From contig JAZQBM010000004.1 in assembly GCA_045545735.1 (NCBI GenBank), positions 124,001 to 188,000 on the forward strand: a DNA stretch of 64,000 nt. Direction: 5' to 3'. Position numbers and translations under genes: made by a program. The DNA is from Fimenecus sp045545735. Its GTDB lineage: Bacteria; Bacillota; Clostridia; Oscillospirales; Acutalibacteraceae. Below, in pieces: positions 47,139 through 56,029 of this stretch. Every line of letters begins with the position of its first letter. The first letter of the stretch is position 1. A model generated the notes under the pieces. That model saw nothing but the letters and a program-made list of their open reading frames with translations, had not been told where the DNA came from and ran no database searches.

Positions 47139-47912
47139 TTACTCATCATCTATAATAATCAAGCCCAAATCAATAAGAGAAATACATAACAAACACAAGC
47201 AACAAAAAACACTATCTGTTGAATATAATGATTCTTCAAAATTAAAAACTTTTATGTTACACTTTTTGAAATCATCAATATCAAACTTTTCGCCATTGTT
47301 AATTTGAATCAAAGTATTACAAAGCGTTGTAGCTGCTAATAAAAGTTTGTCTTCCGTGATTTTAGATTGGTTAAATTTATGATCCTCCAAATACTTTTTC
47401 AATTCATTGCCAATTCCAAATTTAACATTAAAGCTATCTGATTCAAAACAACTTAATGTAAAGCTTTCGATAGAAGGATAACTTAACAGCAATAATCCTT
47501 GTCTGTAATTATCTTCGTTCTCACGTGAGTTTGTCAATTGGTTTAAAAGTTTCAATATGAAATCTGAATCTGTGTTAGATTCTGGATCACGATCAAATAA
47601 ATAATATATTGCCGCATCATCCACATCAAAATCATACTCTTCAACAAGCGTTCTAAAAAGATTATTTAAAAATTCATCATCCTTTTTTATGTTTTTGATA
47701 TTGCTCTCTTTTGCATTGATAACAAACACCTTAGAATAAGGATTATCTTTTTTATTAAATATATTATATGGATGTTCACGCATTTTAGTTTCAACTTGAT
47801 AATCAAAAATATCAGCAAATATTTTCCATAAAATATATTTTTCCGTTGAACTTCCTTCAACAATAAAAAGTACTCGTCCAATATTCTTATTTTTATTAAG
47901 GTTCATACTCAT
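47139..47912 (-). CDS. TOPRIM-like partner of the adjacent ATPase (RloB/OLD-type)
   Basis: 257 residues. The start GRVLFIVEGSSTEKYILWKI has the Glu of a TOPRIM strand, and YYLFDRDPESNTDSDFI gives the DxD-type metal site. This resembles RloB/AbiLii and the TOPRIM half of OLD-family nucleases, which cut nucleic acid under control of an ABC-type ATPase. The start overlaps the ATPase gene by 17 bases, so they form a two-gene unit. It lacks the later helical signature I would need to name the exact subfamily. Confidence 0.65.
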   Translation of the reverse strand: MSMNLNKNKNIGRVLFIVEGSSTEKYILWKIFADIFDYQVETKMREHPYNIFNKKDNPYSKVFVINAKESNIKNIKKDDEFLNNLFRTLVEEYDFDVDDAAIYYLFDRDPESNTDSDFILKLLNQLTNSRENEDNYRQGLLLLSYPSIESFTLSCFESDSFNVKFGIGNELKKYLEDHKFNQSKITEDKLLLAATTLCNTLIQINNGEKFDIDDFKKCNIKVFNFEESLYSTDSVFCCLCLLCISLIDLGLIIIDDE

Positions 47913-49029
47913 ATTTTGGTACTCCCTTAAAAACGCCGCTTAAATACATTTTTTCTAAATTTTGTGCTTCACGTGGTTTTTCACTTGAAAACCTTTTCAA
48001 ATGACTTCCATTTTCATCAAATTCAACAGAGTAAATTTGGTCAGGTCTTAACAAACTATTTGTTAAAAGATTTGTGGAATGTGAAACAAAGAACAATTGT
48101 GAATAGTCTGAATTCCTCATAAAATATCTTATAAGTAGTTCTTCAAGGTCATTATGAAATCCACTAGAGAATTCATCTAAAAGTAACATTCCATTATTTT
48201 TTATGCAATAAAAAAACGCCGGAAGTAATCTAATTAAATTTCTGTTACCCATTGATTCGTACGAATCTGGAATGGGGTCATTTATGCCTTTTCTTTTAAA
48301 ATAAATCATTTTCTCATCTGAATGTATCTTAATAGTTGGACCAACAGCATCTGTGTTATACTCTATATTTTGTTCGAAATTGTATTCATTAAAAAATTTA
48401 TTAATCTCTTCCGTTCCATTATCGTCCAAATAATTCATTATAGAAAGGTCTATATCATTATAAGTAATTAATTTTTCATCATATAAATCGAGGTATATTG
48501 AATTACTTAAAAATTCAAACCATTTTTGTAAAGTTTCGTTCCCACGGAACTTTGTATTAAAATATACATCTCTTAAAAATAGTATATTATTAGGAACATC
48601 TTCGTGCTGATTTGTTTCATCTAAAGTTACTTCAGCATACATCCCATCTCTTTTCAAAATAGGTTTATTGTCTAACAACAATTCTTCTTTTATAATGTTA
48701 TTAATTTTGTGAAAACTTATATTATAATTTATTTGCTGATTGTTAATTATAAAATCATATGACAGTTCCATTAATGGTTCCTTAGAAAAAAGGCAGAAAT
48801 AGTATGGTATATTTATGTTCTGTTTTCCAAGTAATGAATCCAACAAGAATTTAATAGCTAATATTGAATTAGACTTGCCTGATGCGTTTGCACCAACAAA
48901 CATAGTACCCTTTAGTAAATCATTTTTAACATTACTAGATGATAACATTTGATAATTTGTTTTCATCAAATCCAATTGAGTTTTCATCTTAAAAGATTTA
49001 AAATTATTTATAACAACGGTTTTTAACAT
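47896..49029 (-). CDS. AAA/ABC-type ATPase (RloA/AbiLi-like)
   Basis: 377 residues from the ATG at 49029, which has AGGAG eight bases upstream. Walker A GANASGKSN lies after INNFKSF, as in SMC/OLD-like ATPases; Walker B is GMLLLDEFSSGFH and the switch histidine is LFFVSHSTNLL. The middle insert is A/T-rich and poorly conserved. Together with the downstream TOPRIM gene it forms an ATPase-nuclease pair of the type found in abortive infection loci (AbiL, RloAB, OLD). No other component is seen. Confidence 0.78.
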   Translation of the reverse strand: MLKTVVINNFKSFKMKTQLDLMKTNYQMLSSSNVKNDLLKGTMFVGANASGKSNSILAIKFLLDSLLGKQNINIPYYFCLFSKEPLMELSYDFIINNQQINYNISFHKINNIIKEELLLDNKPILKRDGMYAEVTLDETNQHEDVPNNILFLRDVYFNTKFRGNETLQKWFEFLSNSIYLDLYDEKLITYNDIDLSIMNYLDDNGTEEINKFFNEYNFEQNIEYNTDAVGPTIKIHSDEKMIYFKRKGINDPIPDSYESMGNRNLIRLLPAFFYCIKNNGMLLLDEFSSGFHNDLEELLIRYFMRNSDYSQLFFVSHSTNLLTNSLLRPDQIYSVEFDENGSHLKRFSSEKPREAQNLEKMYLSGVFKGVPKYEYEP

Positions 49030-49404
49030 ATCTATATCTCCTCTCTGTATATTAAAGTATATCACAACTCAAAACAAAAATGCAATACTTTTACATCTTT
49101 TTAATTTTTTAATGTAAAAATTTTACACAAAGTAAATAAACAAATACTTTTGTTGAATATAATATACTTTTCTTATTCAATAAAATTAATTTGATGTTTC
49201 AATTATTGTAACATCACTGATTTTCATACAAAAATAGTACAAAAACTTATATACTTAAATCGCATTTTATGAAATATATTTAATATTCATTGAAAATAGC
49301 TGCTTCTCACAATGAAGCAAATCGACTACTATAAATATTTTCAATCATAGAACTTTTTATAAAACTTGATTTATATTCTGCGATAGATTTCTATTATCTT
49401 AATA
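49030..49404. other. AT-rich non-coding gap
   Basis: No ORF. TGAAAATA (49291-49298) and TATTTTCA (49336-49343) enclose a smaller GCTTC/GAAGC hairpin (49302-49318), giving a nested dyad, but no T tract follows. The remainder is plain A/T-rich DNA. Confidence 0.4.
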
Positions 49405-50433
49405 CTACACTCCTAACAACTGCTGGTCGAATTGGTACAGTACTTCATTCACATCAAAGATGGTTTTGTAGTTTCCTGTTTCGATGAAGTACTGAATAAT
49501 CATATCAAATTTACTACTCTCTGAAAGAGCAAATCCTGCTGTTTTGAGCAAGTGTGTTGCTTCGTTGAAATCAAGTTTAAGTCCGATTACAAATGATATT
49601 GCAGTAACTTTGCTTGGTTTGTAATTCTGGTCGCACTTGATTTTTGAGAAGGTCTTTTTGCTTACATTTGAGCGTTTATATGCCTCAACATCTGTAATCT
49701 CTTTCTTGTCGATATAGTAGAAAAGTGTATCTGCAAATCCCTTGTCCATCTGTTTGAGCCATTCGCCAATATCGCCAGAGTCGCAAGGCATTGCTTGTGA
49801 AAGGCAAACGGACTCTTCAGGCATCATTCGTTTGCTTTCGAATTCTTCCATATTACATTCTCGACAAGACTGCATTGGGTAGTTTTTGAATCTACCAATA
49901 GTATTTTCATCAACATAGTTATCGTCAATATACTCGGCAACATCGCAGAACAGTTTTTCACTGATTTCAAATGCTTTCTTATCATAGACAACAAGATACA
50001 CAAACATTTCGTTATCGAAAAGAAAGTCGCTAATTACGCTTGTTGCAATCTTCATAACGGACTTTTTAGGGAATCCAAAACTGCCAGACGAAATAAGCGG
50101 AAAGGCAATGGTTTCGCAATTATATTCCTTTGCAAGTGCAAGGCATTCCTTATAGCAAGAAACGAGCAAATCTTCAGAGTTTTGGTTTTCTTGCCATACG
50201 GGGCCTACTGTATGTATAACAAACTTGCAAGGTAATTCAAATGCAGGTGAGATTTTTGCCTGACCTACTTTGCATCCACCAAGTTGCTCGCAATATTTCA
50301 ACAACTCCGGACCTGCTGCCTTGTGAATTGACAAATCTGTTCCCCCACCTGGATACAGACGTGTATTGGACGGATTTACAATAGCATCACATTCAATTTT
50401 TGTTATGTCTTGACGCATAATTTTAAGTGGCAT
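49405..50433 (-). CDS. Macro-domain protein with C-terminal helical domain
   Basis: 342 residues. The first 160 are a macro domain: DAIVNPSNTRLYPGGGTDLS and the phosphate loop ISSGSFGFPKKS bind ADP-ribose or remove it from protein, DNA or RNA. After a linker, the C-terminal 125 residues contain VEAYKRSNVSKKTFSKIKCD followed by KVTAISFVIGLKLDFNEATH, an XRE-like helical unit. It may reverse ADP-ribosylation, including that of toxins. It lies 14 bases after the YgjP-like gene on the same transcript. Confidence 0.82.
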   Translation of the reverse strand: MPLKIMRQDITKIECDAIVNPSNTRLYPGGGTDLSIHKAAGPELLKYCEQLGGCKVGQAKISPAFELPCKFVIHTVGPVWQENQNSEDLLVSCYKECLALAKEYNCETIAFPLISSGSFGFPKKSVMKIATSVISDFLFDNEMFVYLVVYDKKAFEISEKLFCDVAEYIDDNYVDENTIGRFKNYPMQSCRECNMEEFESKRMMPEESVCLSQAMPCDSGDIGEWLKQMDKGFADTLFYYIDKKEITDVEAYKRSNVSKKTFSKIKCDQNYKPSKVTAISFVIGLKLDFNEATHLLKTAGFALSESSKFDMIIQYFIETGNYKTIFDVNEVLYQFDQQLLGV

Positions 50434-50447
50434 AATTCTCTCCTAAT

Positions 50448-51011
50448 TTATTTTGGAATACGGTTAAGGTATATTGTACCGTTTTGTTTTAGCCATAAGT
50501 GGCATTGCTTATAGTTTGGGAAGACCTTATCAATCTCTGCATAGAATCGTGCTGAATGATTCATTTGCTTAAGGTGGCACAATTCATGCACAACAATGCT
50601 ATCAATGATTTCATCGGGTAACAACACCAAAAGGCAGTTGAAATTCAGGTTACCTTTTGACGAGCAACTCCCCCATCGTGTCTGCTGACATCTGATAGTG
50701 ATTTTGTTATATGTTACACCGATTTTTTGAGCATAAAACTCCACACGCTTTGGAATATCGAGTTTTGCTTTCGCTGTAAATTGTTTTATTTCTTCCTGTG
50801 TATATGGCTTTGAGTCATCTAAAACTCTCTGTCTTTCGTTGAGTTTGGCAAGATGGCTATCAATCCAAGATTTCTTTGACTCAATGAATTTATAAATCTC
50901 TTTTTCTTTCATACGAGCAGGAGCACGAGCAATAATTTCGTTTGGCTTTAACTCAATTGAAAGTGTTTTTCTGTTGCTACGAATGATTGTAACTTTGGTT
51001 TCACTGCTCAT
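50448..51011 (-). CDS. YgjP/DUF45-type metallopeptidase
   Basis: 187 residues with the zinc motif VVHELCHLKQMNHSARF (HExxH with a third ligand further on) and the preceding TRWGSCSSKGNLNFN typical of this group. Cytosolic. Family members are often beside restriction or ADP-ribosylation genes, but their substrates are unknown. Starts after AGGATGTGAG and is followed by the macro gene. Confidence 0.82.
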   Translation of the reverse strand: MSSETKVTIIRSNRKTLSIELKPNEIIARAPARMKEKEIYKFIESKKSWIDSHLAKLNERQRVLDDSKPYTQEEIKQFTAKAKLDIPKRVEFYAQKIGVTYNKITIRCQQTRWGSCSSKGNLNFNCLLVLLPDEIIDSIVVHELCHLKQMNHSARFYAEIDKVFPNYKQCHLWLKQNGTIYLNRIPK

Positions 51012-51130
51012 TGGATTGACTCACATCCTTTCGGTTTTTATAATATCACATTTTATTACGATACACAATTAAAAGATTGTTAGTCAGTACAATTTTAGGG
51101 ACATAAAATATGAGTTCGCGAAAATTACAA

Positions 51131-51167
51131 CGACTATTATAGGATGAAAATCCAATAATGAAAGTCG
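51131..51167 (+). promoter_or_regulatory. Leader hairpin before a 59-codon gene
   Basis: CGACT-ATTAT-AGGAT and ATCC-A-ATAAT-GAA-AGTCG form a bulged hairpin with a GAAA loop, ending at the GAGG ribosome site (51167-51170). It could modulate translation of the small gene at 51178. Confidence 0.4.
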
Positions 51168-51177
51168 AGGTAATTTT

Positions 51178-51357
51178 ATGAAGTACTTACAGTTAAAACT
51201 GGAAAACAAAAAATTAAGAGACGAGAATGAAAAACTAAAACAAACAATCAAGATTATGCAAGGAATAATCGAAACTGAAGATGATTGCGTAAACAAACTA
51301 CTTGCCACTACACTTGCTGATGCCAAAAGACTTGCTAATAAGCATGTGTCTTGGTAA
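51178..51357 (+). CDS. Small coiled-coil protein
   Basis: 59 residues, preceded by GAGG eight bases before the ATG and followed by a strong terminator. The first 30 residues (LKLENKKLRDENEKLKQTIK) form a short leucine-zipper-like helix. The function is unknown; it may be a dimerising regulator. Divergent from the YgjP gene. Confidence 0.6.
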   Translation: MKYLQLKLENKKLRDENEKLKQTIKIMQGIIETEDDCVNKLLATTLADAKRLANKHVSW

Positions 51358-51367
51358 TAGAAATGGA

Positions 51368-51408
51368 AAAATACCCTACTGGAAATAGTATTCCAATAGG
51401 GTATTTTT
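51368..51408. terminator. Bidirectional terminator
   Basis: ATACCCTACTGGAA and TTCCAATAGGGTAT pair with one bulge and are followed by TTTTT; it separates the 59-codon gene from the convergent lipoprotein gene. Confidence 0.8.
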
Positions 51409-51425
51409 GTTTATAAGTAAATACA

Positions 51426-52295
51426 TTATTCAGGTTTGTGATTACCGCAATAGTTTATTCCGTCAATTGTTGTATTTCCAAAATTTGTGCAACCACTTAC
51501 AGAGCACTTATGGTCTATGCAATAAAAACTACCTCCAAATCGGTCATTCATACAATATTTACAATCGTGATTAGAACAATAATTTACATTGCTTGAAGAA
51601 CTATTTTGTTTTTTATTTGAACAATTCGGGTCGCTACATTTATGTGCATAGCAATAACTACTATTTTTATATTTATCTGCTTTGCAACCGCTCCAAGCAC
51701 AGTTATGATTTTGACAATAATTAGACCCATTTTCTTTTTGGCTACTACATTCACTGCATTTATGCTGTAAACAATATCTTGAATTATAGCTTGGTGGTTC
51801 TTTGCAACTATTTGCATCGCAATTATGGTGTTGACAAAACAATGAACCCTTTTCTTTTGCATTTGAGCAACCCGTCTGTCCGCACATATGCTCTGAACAA
51901 AAGTGTTTTGAATTACCACTCTTCAAATTATTACATGTGCTTATAGTGCATTTGCAACTGCTACAATATGTATAATTACCTTCAAACCAAACGCTTGAAC
52001 AATTAGCACAAAGAGTGTATCCTTCATATTCATTAGCAGTCTCATTTTTTGTATTTGATGGCTTAGACTCTGAAGACTTATTTGTTGTTACAGTTGTATT
52101 AGCAGTGGTACTGACTGTACTATCTTCATTCGTCTCGCTTTCTGTAGTTAATTGATTATTAGATTGGGTTGTGCTATCTTCCTGACTAACAGATACATTA
52201 TCGGTATTTAGTGATGCATCATTCTCTTTACTACAAGCAACAAGACCAAACACAAATACGATTGACAAGCAAATTGCCAATATCTTTTTACACAT
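51426..52295 (-). CDS. Lipoprotein with eight Cys/His-rich repeats
   Basis: 289 residues. The signal ends in GLVAC (cysteine 21), so it is lipid-anchored outside. Residues about 25-88 are a Ser/Thr/Asn linker. From residue 95 on there are about eight repeats of the form C-x2-4-C-x(8-14)-YC-x2-H-x-C, for example CGQTGCSNAKEKGSLFCQHH. These should bind zinc or form disulphides. No known enzyme domain. It may bind a surface ligand. The Mor-type activator gene lies just upstream with a 19-base gap, so they may be co-transcribed. Confidence 0.72.
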   Translation of the reverse strand: MCKKILAICLSIVFVFGLVACSKENDASLNTDNVSVSQEDSTTQSNNQLTTESETNEDSTVSTTANTTVTTNKSSESKPSNTKNETANEYEGYTLCANCSSVWFEGNYTYCSSCKCTISTCNNLKSGNSKHFCSEHMCGQTGCSNAKEKGSLFCQHHNCDANSCKEPPSYNSRYCLQHKCSECSSQKENGSNYCQNHNCAWSGCKADKYKNSSYCYAHKCSDPNCSNKKQNSSSSNVNYCSNHDCKYCMNDRFGGSFYCIDHKCSVSGCTNFGNTTIDGINYCGNHKPE

Positions 52296-52314
52296 ATAAA
52301 CATCCTCCTAAATA

Positions 52315-52614
52315 TTATTTCTTTATTGATTTTAGAATACGCCATATACTCCGTTCAGAGTAATTGTATTTTCGTGCCAATTGTGGTATGTTTTTGCCGT
52401 CATACTCTTTAATAATAGCCTTATAAGTGTACTCTTTTGAGAAAAGTCTGTTAGGAAATGAAATTTGCGTACCATGAAACAACTTGAATATTGTCAGAGT
52501 ATTTTCTAACCCTATTTCGTCCGCTATATCTTTGTATACTCCATTTAATCCGCTGAGGTCATTTTTCAAAAGTTCCACCTCCTGACTATTAACATAGCCC
52601 TTATTTAATGACAT
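52315..52614 (-). CDS. Mor-type transcription activator
   Basis: 99 residues. GVYKDIADEIGLENTLTIFK and GTQISFPNRLFSKEY match the dimerisation region of Mu Mor/C activators, and IPQLARKYNYSERSIWRILK is the DNA-binding helix-turn-helix. Stand-alone copies are common in Firmicutes. The ATG at 52614 lies inside the 34-codon gene, with GAGGTGG as ribosome site, so the two are coupled. Confidence 0.78.
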   Translation of the reverse strand: MSLNKGYVNSQEVELLKNDLSGLNGVYKDIADEIGLENTLTIFKLFHGTQISFPNRLFSKEYTYKAIIKEYDGKNIPQLARKYNYSERSIWRILKSIKK

Positions 52615-52709
52615 AATACCACCTCACCATCGGCATAACAAATGACATTGTCATTATGTTTGTCATTGAAAATTTGGTAAACTGTTCTATGTTGGTTAGC
52701 ATTAACCAT
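52605..52709 (-). CDS. 34-residue protein preceding the Mor gene
   Basis: A short gene with a strong AAGGAG site eight bases before the ATG and ten bases of overlap with the Mor gene. The peptide begins MVNANQHRTVYQIFNDKHND and ends in ICYADGEVVLCH. No known family; possibly a regulatory leader or small antitoxin-like partner. Confidence 0.5.
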   Translation of the reverse strand: MVNANQHRTVYQIFNDKHNDNVICYADGEVVLCH

Positions 52710-52781
52710 AAAAATAACTCCTTTCTAAACAATAAATGTCTGTTCAGAAAAGAGTTTGTAAATTTCGCGAAACAAAATTTG

Positions 52782-52827
52782 TTGAAATAACGATTATTTA
52801 AGTATATAATAAATTTCAATAATCGTT
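52782..52827 (+). promoter_or_regulatory. Promoter with flanking inverted repeat
   Basis: TTGAAA (52782-52787), 17 bases, TATAAT (52805-52810). AACGATTATT (52789-52798) and AATAATCGTT (52818-52827) are perfect inverted copies flanking the -10 box, a likely operator for the gene at 52856. It lies in the gap between divergent genes. Confidence 0.6.
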
Positions 52828-52855
52828 CTTGAGAATTATAAAGGATGAGGTGGCT

Positions 52856-53935
52856 ATGGCTTTATCTAATTGGTTGCTTCTGGGCGGAGCACTCTGGGTT
52901 ATAAAATCAATATCAAATAAAAGCGATAAAGAACTAAATAATGAGCATCAAAAATTTTTGAATGAATTTGAGAAAAGTAAACATAATAAGGGCCGTCTGG
53001 AAAAGATTGAAAAAGCCAGGCGAAATACCCCTTGCAACTTCAACGAAGGCATATCCAATGAAGAATTCAATCAAATTATATATAAAGCACAAAAACGTAT
53101 CAAAAGAATCAAAAAAGTAGAAATAAACAACGCAACTATTATGTGTACCGTAGAATCTCAAACAGGATATTCCACCTGGAACTTTCATGTTGATTTTAAC
53201 GATTGGGGTCATATAACTGGTGTATTTTGGAGAAGTTCTGATAACATTGATTCAAATATTCCAAAATATTTTGAAGAAATGGTTTCATCTGAAATTTGTG
53301 AATTACTACATTCTCGTAATGCAGTTAGAATGAGTTTTGCTAATCTTGTATACTCTAATTTAAATAAGACTACTATGTCATCTTTTGGGACATCTTATAA
53401 ACCTAAACCGTTAAAAGAGTTTTTTTCAAAAAAGCATTACATCAACACATTAGTAAATTCATCTATGCTTACAAATGAACATATTTATGTTGTGCTATCA
53501 ATACTCAAAAGCAATGGTTTTATTAATATAAAATCCCTACCTATAAAAGATATAAATACGGCAAGTAATAATTATATATACCAAGTTGCTTACGTCTCAA
53601 TCAATGGTTACAACCAAATTCAAGCAGGCACAAATATACAAGATAATACTGAAATAATTATTTACTATCACGATAAGCAGGAAATTACAACAAGTTTTTC
53701 AGGTAAAACTTTCAAGCGTCAAAACTGTTATGATGTGGAAAAACAACTTCGTACTCTCGGTTTTTCAAACATTACATTAAAATCAATGAAAGACTTATCA
53801 GTTGGATGGTTAAATAAAGAAGGTATGGTTAGCAAAGTGTATTTTAAAGGTAATGAAGAAAGTACTTTTCAAAAAAATGAGATTTACGAATATGATAAAC
53901 CCATAGTTATCAAATACCACTCATTTAAAAAGTAA
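52856..53935 (+). CDS. Membrane-anchored protein with PASTA-like C-terminal repeats
   Basis: About 359 residues from the ATG at 52856, which has GAGGTGG upstream; a TTG at 52829 is less likely. A hydrophobic stretch (MALSNWLLLGGALWVIKSIS) may anchor it. A basic linker, an unknown alpha/beta domain and two C-terminal PASTA-like units (HIYVVLSILKSNGFINIKSL and YDVEKQLRTLGFSNITLKSM) follow. PASTA domains usually bind peptidoglycan, but here the similarity is only by pattern. Possibly first gene of a plus-strand run to 55715. Confidence 0.55.
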   Translation: MALSNWLLLGGALWVIKSISNKSDKELNNEHQKFLNEFEKSKHNKGRLEKIEKARRNTPCNFNEGISNEEFNQIIYKAQKRIKRIKKVEINNATIMCTVESQTGYSTWNFHVDFNDWGHITGVFWRSSDNIDSNIPKYFEEMVSSEICELLHSRNAVRMSFANLVYSNLNKTTMSSFGTSYKPKPLKEFFSKKHYINTLVNSSMLTNEHIYVVLSILKSNGFINIKSLPIKDINTASNNYIYQVAYVSINGYNQIQAGTNIQDNTEIIIYYHDKQEITTSFSGKTFKRQNCYDVEKQLRTLGFSNITLKSMKDLSVGWLNKEGMVSKVYFKGNEESTFQKNEIYEYDKPIVIKYHSFKK

Positions 53936-53981
53936 TTTCCATAATAACGTTTATTATGAGCATATTTTAAGGAGAGTCATA

Positions 53982-55196
53982 ATGGATAACAATCTAATTG
54001 AAATTAATAGCCAACAAGAATTATCTCCAGCATCTTCAAGCGATTTAGTTAGCATTGCCGACAATATTCTTTTAGATGTTAGAACTGATATAACACAATT
54101 AAATACACTATCCTTACCTATTTCACAGTTAGCAACACTTGGAACAGGTGTATCTTCTTTGTTACCGGCTTTCAGAACAGTTACTGAAACAACATCTGTT
54201 GCAGGTCAAGGATTATATCGTTTGGCAAATGCCGCAGTGAACGACACATTAAAGGTAGCAAAAGACGGTAACTTCTGGGGAGCACTAAAAACATCATCAG
54301 GTGCCTCTAAAATGGCAAAATTCGCTGAGGCTGGCAATGTAACTACTATGAGCAAAACAGTTATGCCAATTGACCCTGCTACTATTATGATGTCTGTTGC
54401 TATTTTCTCAATAGAGAAACAATTGGGTCACATTGAAGAAATGCAAAGAAAGATTATTTCTTTTCTTGAAATTGAAAAGGAATCTGAAATTGAAGCAGAT
54501 GTTGAAATTCTTTCAAACATCATTAATAAGTACAAACATAGTTGGGATAACGAACATTTTATTTCAAGTAATCACCAAACCATTATTGATATACAAAGAA
54601 CTTCAAGAAAAAATATGCTTTCATATCAGAAAAAAGTAAAAGATATGATAAAATCAAAGCAAATCATTACTTTACAATCCAAGGTTAAAAATACACTTAA
54701 TGAATTGCAAAAGAATTTTAAATACTACAGATTATCATTGTTTGCTTTCTCTATGTCCTCTCTTTTAGAAATAATGTTAAGCGGTAATTTCAAAGAAGAA
54801 AATATTCTTAGCATTAAGGAAGAAATAGAAAAACAAGCATTTGCTTATAGAGATATTTATGGCGACTGTTCAGTTTATTTAGAAAATATGGAAAAGGCCG
54901 CACTTGAAGCAAACCTTTTAAAAGGTGTTGGCAAAGTAAGTAAGGCTGCAGGTAAATTGATTAGCAATATTCCTGTTGTTAAAGATGGTCAAGTTGATGA
55001 ATTCCTTCAAGAAAGTGGCGAGCGTGCAAGTGATAAGGCAACTTTGATTGAAAAAGAAGTTATCGAGACCTTTTCAGAAATGAGCAATCCAGGAACAAAC
55101 CTTTTCACAGAAAAGATGGATGAGTTAATTCAAATTTATGTCCACACTACTGATATAATGTTTGACAATAAAAACATATATCTTATCGCAAATTAA
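53982..55196 (+). CDS. Unknown helical protein
   Basis: 404 residues. The first 160 are Ala/Ser/Thr/Gly rich with mild hydrophobicity (FRTVTETTSVAGQGLYRLAN); the rest is helical with Lys/Glu-rich segments. It lacks a signal peptide and a catalytic motif. AAGGAGAG precedes the start. It lies 46 bases after the PASTA-like gene and 12 bases before an HTH gene, so likely one operon. A toxin or surface protein are both possible but unproven. Confidence 0.6.
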   Translation: MDNNLIEINSQQELSPASSSDLVSIADNILLDVRTDITQLNTLSLPISQLATLGTGVSSLLPAFRTVTETTSVAGQGLYRLANAAVNDTLKVAKDGNFWGALKTSSGASKMAKFAEAGNVTTMSKTVMPIDPATIMMSVAIFSIEKQLGHIEEMQRKIISFLEIEKESEIEADVEILSNIINKYKHSWDNEHFISSNHQTIIDIQRTSRKNMLSYQKKVKDMIKSKQIITLQSKVKNTLNELQKNFKYYRLSLFAFSMSSLLEIMLSGNFKEENILSIKEEIEKQAFAYRDIYGDCSVYLENMEKAALEANLLKGVGKVSKAAGKLISNIPVVKDGQVDEFLQESGERASDKATLIEKEVIETFSEMSNPGTNLFTEKMDELIQIYVHTTDIMFDNKNIYLIAN

Positions 55197-55208
55197 GGAG
55201 TTAGAAAA

Positions 55209-55715
55209 ATGGGCAAGGCATCAACAAGAGAAAACAAATGCATATATCAACTAGCAAGAGAGGAATTAGGGCTTACAAGAGCAGATGCAACAACCTACAT
55301 TCCCGGTAATGCAGAATTTCCCGGTATGGATGGTGTTACTGAGAGCAGACTTGTAAAACTTGAACATGGTGAAGTAACAATACAACCTGAAGATGTTGTT
55401 GCAATGGCAAAAAGATACAACAAGCCTGAACTTCGTAATTACTACTGTTGTAACGAATGTGCAATCGGTAGAATTGATGCACCTGAGGTTACATACAGTG
55501 GTGGGGTTCACGAAATTCTTGTAAACATGGCAGTTTCGCTCAAAAATGTAAATCATGAGAAAATTCGTCTTATGGAAATACTTGAAGATGGTAAAGTCGA
55601 TGATAACGAGATTGAAGATTATGAGAAAATCTCTGAAGAACTTGAACACATCTCAATGACCATTGAAGCACTTCAATTATGGTGCGAGAAGATGAAACTC
55701 GGCGAAAACAAATAA
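55209..55715 (+). CDS. HTH-type protein
   Basis: 168 residues. The first 75 resemble an XRE domain with inserts (NKCIYQLAREELGLTRADAT, then ESRLVKLEHGEVTIQPEDVV). A CCNECAIG segment follows and the C-terminal half is a helical coiled coil. It could regulate its own operon through the inverted repeat at 52789-52827. It starts 12 bases after the previous gene with an AAGGAG site and ends at a terminator. Confidence 0.68.
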   Translation: MGKASTRENKCIYQLAREELGLTRADATTYIPGNAEFPGMDGVTESRLVKLEHGEVTIQPEDVVAMAKRYNKPELRNYYCCNECAIGRIDAPEVTYSGGVHEILVNMAVSLKNVNHEKIRLMEILEDGKVDDNEIEDYEKISEELEHISMTIEALQLWCEKMKLGENK

Positions 55716-55734
55716 ATATTGTTATTCCTTTACG

Positions 55735-55764
55735 GCACTTCGGTTTAATCTGAAGTGCTTTTTA
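55735..55764 (+). terminator. Terminator of the 52.8-55.7 kb operon
   Basis: GCACTTC (55735-55741) pairs with GAAGTGC (55752-55758), followed by TTTTTATTTT. Confidence 0.75.
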
Positions 55765-55888
55765 TTTTACCGAAAAAGGTAAATTAAGCATAGTTATTTT
55801 ACTGACATAGTTAATTACTTTGCGGTTGGCTCGTTGTAGAATATAGTCACAACAGAAACACGAACACAACTTCAGAGGAGGATGCGTT

Positions 55889-56029
55889 ATGAGTGTTAAA
55901 TCAAGACTTTTAGCCTTAAAACTTTTAGAAAAGCAAAAAAGAAATCCCGAATATGCAAAGCAAATCGGTATAGAAGTCAAAGTTGTAGAAAAAGAGAAAG
56001 AGGAAAAAGATTTATGTGCAAATACGTAG
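55889..56029 (+). CDS. 46-residue basic/acidic peptide before the exonuclease
   Basis: AGGAGG lies just before the ATG. The peptide is nearly all Lys, Glu, Leu and Val (MSVKSRLLALKLLEKQKRNP, tail KVVEKEKEEKDLC) and helical. It overlaps the exonuclease start by 16 bases, giving coupled translation. No known family. Confidence 0.55.
   Translation: MSVKSRLLALKLLEKQKRNPEYAKQIGIEVKVVEKEKEEKDLCANT

Noticed and set aside
51584..51919. 111-codon open frame within the Cys/His lipoprotein gene
   Set aside because: It is an out-of-frame shadow kept open by the repeated codon pattern, with no ribosome site.
52315..52614. Prophage, suggested by the Mor-type activator
   Set aside because: No capsid, portal, terminase, tail or lysis genes are seen anywhere in the window, and stand-alone Mor genes are common.
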